Positions 44,182 to 52,796 of a stretch of DNA of 64,000 nucleotides are shown here, in pieces (position 1 is the first letter of the stretch; every line of letters starts with the position of its first letter). A program made the translations under genes and the position numbers. Below the pieces are notes generated by a model that did no database searches, had not been told where the DNA came from, and saw nothing but the letters and a program-made list of their open reading frames with translations. Origin of the DNA: Paenibacillus sp. cl123 (GTDB lineage: Bacteria > Bacillota > Bacilli > Paenibacillales > NBRC-103111); assembly GCF_900101595.1 (NCBI RefSeq), contig NZ_FMYY01000010.1:1-64000 (forward strand), read 5' to 3'.

Positions 44182-45138
44182 ATGACCGCAATCAATCAAG
44201 AAGCGACACCGGTGCTCATAGAGAAGAAGCGGACAAAGCTTGGGTTGCTGCTCGATATTCGGAAAAATAAGCTGCTGTATGTGATGCTGCTTCCCGTACT
44301 GCTGTATTATGTGGTTTTTCACTACGCTCCCATGTATGGGGCGATCATTGCCTTCAAGGATTTTTCGCCGCGGCTCGGCATTTTGGGCAGCGATTGGGTA
44401 GGCTTCGAGCATTTTAACACGTTTTTTACCGGTCCATATTTTTGGCGGACGATCAAAAACACGATACTCATCAGCTTCTACGAGCTGATCTTCGGGTTTC
44501 CGGCTCCGATTTTGCTCGCATTGCTGCTTAATGAGGTGAAGCACTCCATCTTTAAGCGCACGGTACAAACGGTTACGTATATGCCACACTTTATCTCGCT
44601 GGTCGTCATCTGCGGGATTATCAAGGACTTTACTTCCAGCGAAGGCGTGATCAACGACCTGCTCGTCTGGATGGGCTTCGAGCGATCCACCTTCCTGCTG
44701 GACCCTGAGCTGTTCCGTACGGTGTATGTATCGTCCGGCATCTGGCAGCATATCGGCTGGGGAACGATCATCTATCTGGCTGCATTGACCGGCATAGATC
44801 CGGAGCAATATGAAGCGGCCCGGATGGACGGGGCAGGACGCTGGAAGCAGATGCTGAATGTGACGATTCCCGGCATCATGCCGACGATCGTGATCCTGCT
44901 GATTCTTGAGATGGGAAGAATGATGAATGTTGGCTTCGAAAAAATCATCCTGCTGTACAATCCCGGCACGTACGAAACGGCAGACGTTGTGTCTTCCTAC
45001 GTGTACAGGGTAGGGCTTCAGGATTTCAACTACAGCTTCAGCTCCGCAGTCGGATTATTCAACTCGGCCGTGAACTTCACGCTGCTCGTATTTTCCAACT
45101 GGCTGAGCCGCCGATTAAACGATACGAGTCTTTGGTAG
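44182..45138 (+). CDS. Oligosaccharide ABC permease (LplB/YteP-like)
   Basis: 318 residues. After a charged N terminus, six membrane segments begin LLYVMLLPVLLYYVVFHYAP, followed by the family-typical MYGAIIAFKDFSPRLGILGS. The EAA loop reads EQYEAARMDGAGRWKQMLNV. The C terminus NWLSRRLNDTSLW is the usual LplB ending. It lies 91 nt after the binding protein gene and 15 nt before the partner permease. Confidence 0.95.
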   Translation: MTAINQEATPVLIEKKRTKLGLLLDIRKNKLLYVMLLPVLLYYVVFHYAPMYGAIIAFKDFSPRLGILGSDWVGFEHFNTFFTGPYFWRTIKNTILISFYELIFGFPAPILLALLLNEVKHSIFKRTVQTVTYMPHFISLVVICGIIKDFTSSEGVINDLLVWMGFERSTFLLDPELFRTVYVSSGIWQHIGWGTIIYLAALTGIDPEQYEAARMDGAGRWKQMLNVTIPGIMPTIVILLILEMGRMMNVGFEKIILLYNPGTYETADVVSSYVYRVGLQDFNYSFSSAVGLFNSAVNFTLLVFSNWLSRRLNDTSLW

Positions 45139-45153
45139 GAAGGAGGAGCCATC

Positions 45154-46032
45154 ATGAACCGACCGACATTTCTGGAGAGAACCTTTGATTGGACGAATGG
45201 ACTTTTACTGACGCTTCTGATGATTGCGACGGTGTATCCGATCATTTATGTCATCTTTGCTTCGCTCAGCGAGGCGGATCAGCTTATGGCGTTCAACGGC
45301 ATTTTGCTGAAGCCGCTGGGCTTCTCGCTGGACGCTTACACCAGCGTTTTCGCCAATCCGATGATACTGAAAGGCTACGGCAACACCTTTTTCGTCGTCA
45401 TCGTGGGCCTGGCGCTCAATATTTTGCTGACCGCGCTTGGAGCGTACTCCTTGTCGCGCAAAAGCTTGAAGTACCGCAAGCCGATCATGCTTATGATCGT
45501 GTTCACGATGTTTTTCAGCGGCGGGCTGATTCCTTTTTACCTGACAGTCAAAGGAGTAGGACTCGCCAATACGCTGTGGGCGCTTATTATTCCGCAGGCG
45601 ATTAATACGTTCAACCTGATTCTGATGAGGACGGCGTTCGAATCGATTCCCGATGCGCTCGAGGAGTCGGCCAAGATGGACGGGGCCAATGATTTCGTCA
45701 TCCTTTTCCGGATTATCCTGCCGCTGTCGATGCCCGTCATCGCCGTCATGCTGCTGTATTATGGGGTGAGCCATTGGAATTCCTGGTTCCACGCACTGAT
45801 CTTCCTGCAGGACCGCTCGATGTATCCGCTTCAGCTCATTTTGCGGGAGATTTTGCTGCAAGGCGAAGCCAGCACCATGGCTGTCGGGGCTTCGGACGGG
45901 GATGTCGCGATGCTGACGGTTACCTTAAAGTATGCGACGATCGTCGTGGCGACGGTGCCGATTTTGCTGGTGTACCCGTTCCTGCAGAAATATTTTGTGA
46001 AAGGCGCCCTGATCGGAGCCATCAAAGGATAA
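45154..46032 (+). CDS. Oligosaccharide ABC permease (LplC/YtcP-like)
   Basis: 292 residues with six membrane segments. Family landmarks are YPIIYVIFASLSEADQL, MFFSGGLIPFYLTVKGVGL and the EAA loop PDALEESAKMDGANDFVILF, ending FVKGALIGAIKG. AAGGAGGAG lies before the ATG. It completes the channel with the LplB-like protein. The ATPase is not encoded here. Confidence 0.95.
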   Translation: MNRPTFLERTFDWTNGLLLTLLMIATVYPIIYVIFASLSEADQLMAFNGILLKPLGFSLDAYTSVFANPMILKGYGNTFFVVIVGLALNILLTALGAYSLSRKSLKYRKPIMLMIVFTMFFSGGLIPFYLTVKGVGLANTLWALIIPQAINTFNLILMRTAFESIPDALEESAKMDGANDFVILFRIILPLSMPVIAVMLLYYGVSHWNSWFHALIFLQDRSMYPLQLILREILLQGEASTMAVGASDGDVAMLTVTLKYATIVVATVPILLVYPFLQKYFVKGALIGAIKG

Positions 46033-46048
46033 GGAGGAATGCGAAGCC

Positions 46049-48292
46049 ATGGCAGGCACGAATGCCGGGGAAATCCGGCTGGAGCTGGACTGGGCGCAAT
46101 TTTTGGCCCCGAACGATATGGAATGGGTCGTCAAGCCGGTCCATTGGGATGAAGGCGTCTTTCTCGGCAACGGCTCGATAGGCGCGATGATCTATGGGGA
46201 AGAGAATGCCAAGAAGCGGCATGTGCTGCGTTTCATCACGGGAAGAACCGATGTCACCGCAACCCGGACGGACCGTCCGGGCTTTCCGCCGCGTGTGCCG
46301 ATCGGCGAGCTGGACTTGGAGCTCGAAGGGATGATTTATCATCCGACCCGGCTTCGGCTGGATTTATGGAACGCCGAGGTCAGAGGTTTGCTGACCACAA
46401 CCCGCGGCGAGGTAAAGCTGCGGGCTTTTGTCCATAGTGAAGAAGAAGTGCTTGCGGTAGAAGTGGAATGCTCGGAGGGCGAGCGGGGCCGGAGGCTGAC
46501 ATGGTATGCCCGCAGCGAGACGGACCCGGTGCTGATCAATGCCGACGGCATTAATCTGAACCAGTTTATCCCCGAAGCGGAAGTTCTCAGGACGGCGGAG
46601 GGGGAGGTGACCGTTACCGTCCAGCGGTATCAGACGGACGAAGGCTGCGTCACCGCCAGCTGCGAAGTAAGGCTGTCCGACTCGCGCAGCGTCTGTTATT
46701 TGTCGGTAGCTCAAGGCTGTGGCGATGCCGCTCGGGAACAGGCCGTAAACGCCGTAAGCCAAGCGGCGGCCACGGGCTTTGGCGACTGGGTGGACGCTCA
46801 CCGCGCCTGGTGGCACCGGTATTACCGGCAAAGCTTTATATCGATTCCCGACGGACAGCTGGAGAGCTTCTACTGGATTCAGATGTACAAGCTGGCTTCG
46901 GCTACCCGTCCGGGCAAGCCGCTGATCGATAATCAGGGACCGTGGCTGGCTCCTACGCCATGGGCCGGCGTTTGGTTCAATATGAACGTGCAGATGAGCT
47001 ATTCGCCTGTCTACACCTCGAATCGGCTGGAGATGGGCGAATCGCTCGTCCAGGCGCTCGAAGCCGGCCAGCAGCAGCTTGTTTTGAATGTACGGGAACC
47101 GTACCGGCATGATTCGTCCGGTCTCGGCCGCAGCTGCAGCTTCGACCTGCATGCCGAAGTGGACGACGAGGTTGGCAACCTGGCCTGGGTGTGCCATAAT
47201 CTGTGGCGCCAGTACCGCTATTCGATGGACGAAGAGCTGCTTCGCGGCTTGCTGTATCCGCTTTTGCGCCGGACTATCAACTACTATATCCATCTGCTGC
47301 AGGAGGGAGAGGACGGCCGGCTGCATCTGCCGCCTACCATCTCGCCGGAGTACGGCTCTTTCATGAAGACCAAAGTCAGTGATTGCCATTACGATCTGGC
47401 GCTGCTGCGCTGGGGCTGCGAAACGCTGCTGGCTTCCGCGGAGCGGCTTGGGGAGCAAGACCCGCTGGAGGCAAGCTGGCGGAACATTCTGGACCGCCTG
47501 GCTCCGCTGCCGGTGGACGAAACCGGCTTTATGATCGGGCACGATACTCCGCTGGCGTACGGACACCGGCATTTCAGCCATCTGCTCGCCGTGTTCCCGC
47601 TGCATCTGATCGGCTGCGACGACGAGCAAGACCGGGCTCTGATCGAAAAGTCGCTGGAGCACTGGATCTGCAAGGAAGGCGACCTGAGAGGCTTCAGTCT
47701 GACGGGGGCCGCGTCGATCGCCGCTACGCTCGGCCGTGGGGACGAGGCAGTGAGGTACTTGAAGGCGCTGATGCATATCGTCAAGCCGAACACGATGTAC
47801 AAGGAAGCGGGGCCGGTCATCGAAACCCCGCTGGCCGCAGCGGAGTCGGTGAACGACATGCTGCTGCAGAGCTGGGGCGGTACGATCCGGGTGTTCCCGG
47901 CCATCCCGGAGAATTGGCGCGACGCGGCTTTCCACGACCTGCGAGCGGAAGGGGCGTTTCTGGTCAGCGCGGTGCGGCAGGATGGCGCTACCCGGTGGAT
48001 TCGGGTGAGGAGCCTTGCCGGCGAGCCGTGTCTGGTGAGGACCGGCTGGAGCGGCACGGTCCGCTGGACCATCCCGGGCCGCGAGGGGGAAGCGTTCAGC
48101 GCCGAGCTGCGGACGAGCGGCGAGCCGGTGCGGCTGGAGCTGGACAAGGGCGAGGAAGCCGTCCTATTCCAGGGCGAGGCGCTGCCGGAGCTTCGCATGG
48201 CTCCGGTAGACGCGCCGGGCCGGCCTGTTCGGCCGTTCGGCGGTCTCAAGCCATGGCGGTTGTACGGGCTGCCCGGACAATTAGACAGGTAG
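46049..48292 (+). CDS. GH95-like glycoside hydrolase (alpha-L-fucosidase superfamily)
   Basis: 747 residues with no signal peptide. The N-terminal beta domain begins WDEGVFLGNGSIGAMIYGEE. The (alpha/alpha)6 barrel contains WFNMNVQMSYSPVYTSNRLE, PPTISPEYGSFM and GHRHFSHLLAVFPLHL. The C-terminal part has MLLQSWGGTIRVFPAIPENW. This layout matches GH95 and its relatives, which act on alpha-L-fucosides or alpha-L-galactosides; exact specificity is uncertain, and similarity at the N terminus to DUF5703-type proteins leaves room for another family. It begins 16 nt after the LplC-like gene and is the operon's last gene, so it likely works on imported oligosaccharides. Confidence 0.82.
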   Translation: MAGTNAGEIRLELDWAQFLAPNDMEWVVKPVHWDEGVFLGNGSIGAMIYGEENAKKRHVLRFITGRTDVTATRTDRPGFPPRVPIGELDLELEGMIYHPTRLRLDLWNAEVRGLLTTTRGEVKLRAFVHSEEEVLAVEVECSEGERGRRLTWYARSETDPVLINADGINLNQFIPEAEVLRTAEGEVTVTVQRYQTDEGCVTASCEVRLSDSRSVCYLSVAQGCGDAAREQAVNAVSQAAATGFGDWVDAHRAWWHRYYRQSFISIPDGQLESFYWIQMYKLASATRPGKPLIDNQGPWLAPTPWAGVWFNMNVQMSYSPVYTSNRLEMGESLVQALEAGQQQLVLNVREPYRHDSSGLGRSCSFDLHAEVDDEVGNLAWVCHNLWRQYRYSMDEELLRGLLYPLLRRTINYYIHLLQEGEDGRLHLPPTISPEYGSFMKTKVSDCHYDLALLRWGCETLLASAERLGEQDPLEASWRNILDRLAPLPVDETGFMIGHDTPLAYGHRHFSHLLAVFPLHLIGCDDEQDRALIEKSLEHWICKEGDLRGFSLTGAASIAATLGRGDEAVRYLKALMHIVKPNTMYKEAGPVIETPLAAAESVNDMLLQSWGGTIRVFPAIPENWRDAAFHDLRAEGAFLVSAVRQDGATRWIRVRSLAGEPCLVRTGWSGTVRWTIPGREGEAFSAELRTSGEPVRLELDKGEEAVLFQGEALPELRMAPVDAPGRPVRPFGGLKPWRLYGLPGQLDR

Positions 48293-48435
48293 GAGACTCG
48301 CGCGCGATAACCGAGCTGTTCGGGCCGGCGGTGCAGCTTGTGTGCTGGCGGCGCTGTGGACAGCCGGGTGGCGCGGAGGAGAGGGCTTTGGCCTGTTGGC
48401 CTGCCTGACCTGGCAAGAGCGCTTCGAAACAGATG

Positions 48436-48469
48436 CCGCTGCGACCGATCCCGGTTGCAGCGGTATTTT
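48436..48469 (+). terminator. Terminator of the importer/GH95-like operon
   Basis: CCGCTGCGACCG (48436-48447) pairs with CGGTTGCAGCGG (48452-48463) with one wobble, then TATTTT. Confidence 0.8.
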
Positions 48470-48794
48470 CAACATCTCAGGCAGCAGAGGTGATCTTGGT
48501 AAACGTACGGCTTCTAAAGACGCTTTTCAGAAAGGAGGGTGTGCGGGGGCGGAGTTGTCACGGCATTCAGCGACCCTAAGCGCATGAAATCAACCGAATT
48601 CCATTTGTAGCGGAACTGAGAATGTCTTACTGAGCCAGACAGTCCATTTTTCGCTCCTTTTGCCCGTCCAAGAGTCGCTGAGTTCCGTAAGAACAGCAAG
48701 GTCATGAGAGCAGCGGCTTCGAGGGCCAGCGAGAGTTACGGGATAGGATTGCCGTACGATTGCCGAATCGTGTACTGGATCAAAGACCGGATTG
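48470..48794. other. Intergenic stretch without a supported gene
   Basis: Contains AAAGGAGGG (48531-48539), a ribosome-site look-alike with no good frame after it, and a small palindromic patch around 48750-48775. A plus-strand frame running into the element reads WIKDRIELEEVEDSTKSKK, resembling the tail of the first gene of the window. Confidence 0.4.
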
Positions 48795-48985
48795 AGCTTG
48801 AAGAAGTCGAGGACAGCACGAAGTCGAAGAAAGAGAATGGATATGGGGTGGAAAGCGAAAGCGTCCGCCTTTGAAGTCGTGCCCTTACCTTTAAGAATAA
48901 ATTCCAATTGGACACGACTTCAAGAGCGGTTGGAACCCCATATCCATTCCTCCCACGCACCGAAAGCAGGGAGACGTACGTAGAG
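48795..48985. repeat. Dispersed palindromic element, copy C (complete)
   Basis: Outer arms GAATGGATATGGGGT (48835-48849) and ACCCCATATCCATTC (48935-48949) are a perfect 15-bp inverted repeat. Inner arms GAAGTCGTG (48873-48881) and CACGACTTC (48913-48921) are also perfect. Between the arms AGCGxCCGCCTTT and AGCGGTTGGA are conserved with copy A. The right flank CGCACCGAAAGCAGGGA matches copy D. It ends directly before the lyase gene. Confidence 0.85.
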
Positions 48986-48992
48986 ATTTTTA

Positions 48993-50159
48993 ATGACTTG
49001 GCCGACGGCCAGATTTTATAACGAGAGGATGATGATGATGCTCAAGATGAGCCTGGAAACAGAACAGCGGAAAAACTTGTTTGATGAGGAGAAGATCAGA
49101 GCGCAAGCCGAGCTGTCACTGACTGCTCCGACCGTTCACATCACCGATGACGCCGCCCCTTATAGCGTCGGCACGCGGCATGATTTTTACTCGAATGGCG
49201 ATTATTGGTGGCCGAACCCGGATACGGCTGATGGACTGCCCTACGTCCGGCGGGACGGCGAGAGCAATCCCGGTAATTTCAACAGCCACCGCATGATATT
49301 GCGCCGGATGAGGACGCATGTCGCCCGGCTGGCGTCCGCCTATGTGTTGTCAGGCCAAGAGGAATATGCCGCCAAGGCGGTGTTGTTTTTGCAGGAGTTT
49401 TTTCTGGATGACGCGACGCGGATGAATCCTCATCTGCGGTATGCCCAAGCCATCCCCGGTGTAAGCGAAGGCAGGGGGATCGGAATTATCGACACGCTGC
49501 ATCTGATCGATGTTCCGATGGCTGCCGTTGCTTTGCGCTCCTCCGCCGCTATGACGGATGAAATGATGGGCGGTCTGCGGCAATGGTTTGCCGAATACTT
49601 GCATTGGATGAGCACGCATCCGAACGGGCTTGAGGAAATGAATGAGGCGAATAATCACAGCGTCTGCTGGTTCGTTCAGGCGGCTGCTTTCGCTTATTTC
49701 ACCGACAACGCAGAGATGCTGGACTTTTGCCGGCAGCAGTATAAGCATAGGCTGCTGCCCGGCCAGATGGACGCGGATGGAAGTTTTCCATTGGAGCTGA
49801 AGCGGACGAAGCCGTACGGGTACTCCTGCTTCATTCTGGACAATATGGTGACGCTCTGCAGCCTGCTGTCCACGCCCGAAGACAATCTGTGGACGTATGA
49901 GCTGCCGGACGGGAGAGGAATCCGGAAGGGGCTTCATTATTTGTATCCTTATCTGCTGGACAAGACCGCTTGGCCATACCCGCCCGATATCGAGCATGAT
50001 GAGGCTTGGCCGGCGGGCATGTCCTTCCTGCTGTTCGCGGGTCTCGCACTTGAAAACAACGAGTACGTGAACCTGTGGCGAAGTCTGGAGCAAGACCCGG
50101 AGGACGTTGAGGTCAGACGTAATATGGCAATTCGGGAGCCGTTATTGTGGCTTCTTTAA
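48993..50159 (+). CDS. Alginate-lyase-superfamily polysaccharide lyase (PL5/PL38-like)
   Basis: 388 residues and no signal peptide, so probably cytosolic. It has an (alpha/alpha) toroid of the PF05426 type. Recognisable blocks are the YSNGDYWWPNPDTADGLPYV motif, NSHRMILRRMRTHVARLASAY, RYAQAIPGVSEGRGIGIIDT and NEANNHSVCWFVQAAAFAYF, where the NNH is the catalytic signature. Such enzymes cut beta-1,4 bonds of alginate or glucuronan by beta-elimination. The start at ATG 48993 has no clear ribosome site; the ATG cluster at 49029-49040 after GAGAGG is an alternative, but FYNERM upstream looks like part of the fold. It is preceded directly by the palindromic element. Confidence 0.88.
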   Translation: MTWPTARFYNERMMMMLKMSLETEQRKNLFDEEKIRAQAELSLTAPTVHITDDAAPYSVGTRHDFYSNGDYWWPNPDTADGLPYVRRDGESNPGNFNSHRMILRRMRTHVARLASAYVLSGQEEYAAKAVLFLQEFFLDDATRMNPHLRYAQAIPGVSEGRGIGIIDTLHLIDVPMAAVALRSSAAMTDEMMGGLRQWFAEYLHWMSTHPNGLEEMNEANNHSVCWFVQAAAFAYFTDNAEMLDFCRQQYKHRLLPGQMDADGSFPLELKRTKPYGYSCFILDNMVTLCSLLSTPEDNLWTYELPDGRGIRKGLHYLYPYLLDKTAWPYPPDIEHDEAWPAGMSFLLFAGLALENNEYVNLWRSLEQDPEDVEVRRNMAIREPLLWLL

Positions 50160-50256
50160 GTTAAGTTGAGATTTTGATGACGTTTTTCTTGTTTTAATGA
50201 TTTATCTTTGGAAGTTTTTAGGCTATAAGTGAGTTCAGAGTGCGCACTCTACCCTT

Positions 50257-50270
50257 TGAAAACGCTTTAT
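50257..50270. promoter_or_regulatory. cre-like site before the second PL6 gene
   Basis: TGAAAACGCTTTAT matches 12 of 14 positions of the CcpA consensus TGWAANCGNTNWCA. It lies about 85 bp before the start codon and shares TTGAAAACGCTT with the site before the large PL6 gene. Confidence 0.5.
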
Positions 50271-50354
50271 TCTCGGTTGGGAAGAAAGGATCAAGGAAGG
50301 AATGATTGAGCTTTCAAGCAAGGCTTTTCATTATTCTGGGAAGGGTGTGTAACG

Positions 50355-52226
50355 ATGAAATCATGGAAAACGGCTATGTCTCTTGTGCTTGGGGTAAGCT
50401 TGCTGCTGCCCGGACTGCCAGGGACTGCCGACGCAGCGGCGGTAAAATTGTCTGTGCCTCCGGGTTCCGTAACAGCCAGCGCGGATGACGGCAATGTGCC
50501 CGCCAATACGGTGGACGGGAATCTTTCTACCCGGTGGTCGGCCAGCGGGGACGGCCAATGGATCAAATTCGATCTCGGCTCGAACAAGTCGCTTGATTAT
50601 ATCAAGGTGGCCTTCCAGAGCGGAACGGCTCGAACGTTTACCTTTGATATTCAGACGTCGACGGATAATGTGAATTTTACAGCGGCGCAAAACGGCGTCA
50701 CCAGCAGCTTGAACGATGCTCTGCAAACCTTCGACTTCCCGGATGTCAGTTCGGCCCGCTATGTCCGCCTCGTCGGCCACGGCAACTCCGTAAACGCGTG
50801 GAACAGCTACACCGAGGTGGAGATTTACGGGGAGGACGGAGGAGGCAGCGGCGGCACTACGGTATCTACCTCCGCGCAGCTGCAAGCAGCGCTGAACAGT
50901 GCAACGGCGGGCACGACGATCATTCTCGCGAACGGGACTTACACCAATTCGTCGGCATTTACGGTAACGAACAAAAACGGAACCTCCGGCAGCCCGATTA
51001 CGATCAAGGCGGCCAATCCGGGCCAGGCGATCATATCCGGAGGAGCGGCGCTTCATATCTCGAACTCCTCTTACATCATCGTCGAAGGCTTGAAGTTTAC
51101 GAACTCGGGCAAAACGGCGGTGCTGCTGAACGGCTCGAACAACGTGAGAATTACGCGCAACCGGTTCGCGCTGGCGGCGACCGGCGGCGATTTGATCTGG
51201 CTGCAGGTCAGCGGAACGAACAGCCATCATAACCGGATCGACCGCAACGACTTCGGAAATAAAACCGATACAGCCCCGCTGATCGCCTATGAAGGGGACG
51301 GCAACGGCAATATTTCGCAGTATGACACGATCGAATACAATTATTTTCACGATGTCGGTCCGTGGGTAACCAACGGCAAAGAGACGATCCGTCTGGGACT
51401 CTCCGGCCTCTCGCTTTCGAACGGCTATAACACGATTCAGTACAATTTGTTCGAGAACACGGACGGCGAGCCGGAGATCGTATCTGTGAAGAGCAGCAGC
51501 AACACGGTCAGATACAACACATTTAAAACCTCCAAGGGAGCTCTCACATCCAGACACGGTCACAGCAACAGCTTCTACGGCAACTTCTTCCTCGGCGACG
51601 GCGTCGAGTCAAAGCAGGACGGCATTCGGATCTATGGGAACGACCACAAAATCTACAACAACTACATGGAGAAGCTGACCGGCAAGGCGATTCTGGTCGA
51701 CAGCGGGGATTATGACGGCGGCTCCAGCGGCTATCCGTCCAATCCGTCGGCTGACGATCTGAAGGCGCAATGGCGTGTGTACCGCGCTCATATCGTGAAC
51801 AACACGATCCTCGACAGCTCGACAGGGATCATCGTCGGCTCGGGCAAAACGTATCATCCGAAGGACAGCCGGGTTGCCAACAACATCGTGCGCAACACGA
51901 CCGACACGCTGTATGACGAGGCGGCGACCACAAATACGGTATTCGAGGGCAATATCGGATACGGCAGCACCGTGAACAACAAGTCGAGGACGACGGCGGA
52001 AATCTGGAATACGAACCCGCTGTTCACGACGGTTAGCGGCCTGCAGAAGCTGTCACCCTCAAGTCCCGCTATCAATTACGCGAAGGGATCTTATACTTAT
52101 GTGACAACGGATATGGATGGGGAGACGCGTTCGACCAATGATACCGGAGCGGACGAAAGATCAAGCTCCACCAGCTTCGCCATTCGTCCGCTGGCAGCGG
52201 CGGATGTCGGTCCGAACGCTCCATAA
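50355..52226 (+). CDS. Secreted PL6-family polysaccharide lyase with F5/8 type C domain
   Basis: 623 residues. Signal peptide (SLVLGVSLLLPGLPGTADAA), F5/8-type C (CBM32-like) domain (about 28-160, LSTRWSASGDGQWIKFDLG), Gly/Ser linker, then a PL6 right-handed beta-helix (about 172-620). Lys379 in EIVSVKSSSN and Arg400 in LTSRHGHSNS are 21 residues apart, as in chondroitinase B (Lys250/Arg271), and FFLGDG plus GIRIYGNDHKIYNNY are family blocks. It releases unsaturated uronate oligosaccharides from alginate or a glycosaminoglycan-like polymer. It shares the domain pair of the giant SLH lyase but lacks an anchor, so it is freely secreted. AAGGGTG precedes the ATG. Confidence 0.94.
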   Translation: MKSWKTAMSLVLGVSLLLPGLPGTADAAAVKLSVPPGSVTASADDGNVPANTVDGNLSTRWSASGDGQWIKFDLGSNKSLDYIKVAFQSGTARTFTFDIQTSTDNVNFTAAQNGVTSSLNDALQTFDFPDVSSARYVRLVGHGNSVNAWNSYTEVEIYGEDGGGSGGTTVSTSAQLQAALNSATAGTTIILANGTYTNSSAFTVTNKNGTSGSPITIKAANPGQAIISGGAALHISNSSYIIVEGLKFTNSGKTAVLLNGSNNVRITRNRFALAATGGDLIWLQVSGTNSHHNRIDRNDFGNKTDTAPLIAYEGDGNGNISQYDTIEYNYFHDVGPWVTNGKETIRLGLSGLSLSNGYNTIQYNLFENTDGEPEIVSVKSSSNTVRYNTFKTSKGALTSRHGHSNSFYGNFFLGDGVESKQDGIRIYGNDHKIYNNYMEKLTGKAILVDSGDYDGGSSGYPSNPSADDLKAQWRVYRAHIVNNTILDSSTGIIVGSGKTYHPKDSRVANNIVRNTTDTLYDEAATTNTVFEGNIGYGSTVNNKSRTTAEIWNTNPLFTTVSGLQKLSPSSPAINYAKGSYTYVTTDMDGETRSTNDTGADERSSSTSFAIRPLAAADVGPNAP

Positions 52227-52318
52227 GGCGAGAGCCGGCAGACAGAAGAAAGGGGCTGTCTTCAGAGCAGCCCTTCTCCTTTGGAGGATGTAGCCCCAAC
52301 CCCGGGCAGTACGGAAAA

Positions 52319-52482
52319 CCGTACAAACTGCTCCAACTTGCGGTAGAGAGGGCATACATGTGCGAAAAACCGTACAAAGTGCTCTCGACTTGCGGTCGAG
52401 AGGGCATACATGTGCGAAAAACCGTACAAAGTACTCCCGACTTGCGGTCGAGAGGGCATACATGTGCGAAAAACCGTACAAC
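52319..52482. repeat. 52-bp tandem array 3 (four CCGTACAA cores)
   Basis: CCGTACAAA at 52319-52327, 52370-52378, 52422-52430 and CCGTACAAC at 52474-52482, spaced 51, 52 and 52 bp. The first core is GTACGGAAAACCGTAC; the others read GTGCGAAAAACCGTAC. The intervals each hold a second hairpin, best seen as CTCTCGAC TTGCG GTCGAGAG (52383-52403). Same family as arrays 1 and 2. Confidence 0.95.
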
Positions 52483-52796
52483 CCGCTCCCGACTTGCGAT
52501 CGTAGCAGAGGATTTGTATGGAGCATCCGTCACGACTCAGGTCTACGAGCAAACGAGAAACCCGAATTATAACAAATACCCTGTCATTCGGGAAACGAGG
52601 CTACCTGCTAAAAGGGGACGCCTCGTTTTCCATGGCGGGCAGCTTGCCGTATCTCTGCTATTGACAGTCTGAACGTAAATAAACGCATTACAACGCTATC
52701 CTTTTCGAGGTATGATAAGCCTGTCAGATAGTATGACGCGAATCCTTCAAGAGAGGAAGACATTCGCGCAGAACGATCCAGGAGGTACAAACAGGC

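Noticed and set aside
42543..44195. 550-codon minus-strand frame opposite the solute-binding protein gene
   Set aside because: Shadow of a well-supported lipoprotein gene.
52072..52672. Frames on both strands over array 3
   Set aside because: Same repeat artefact as at 6.6 kb.
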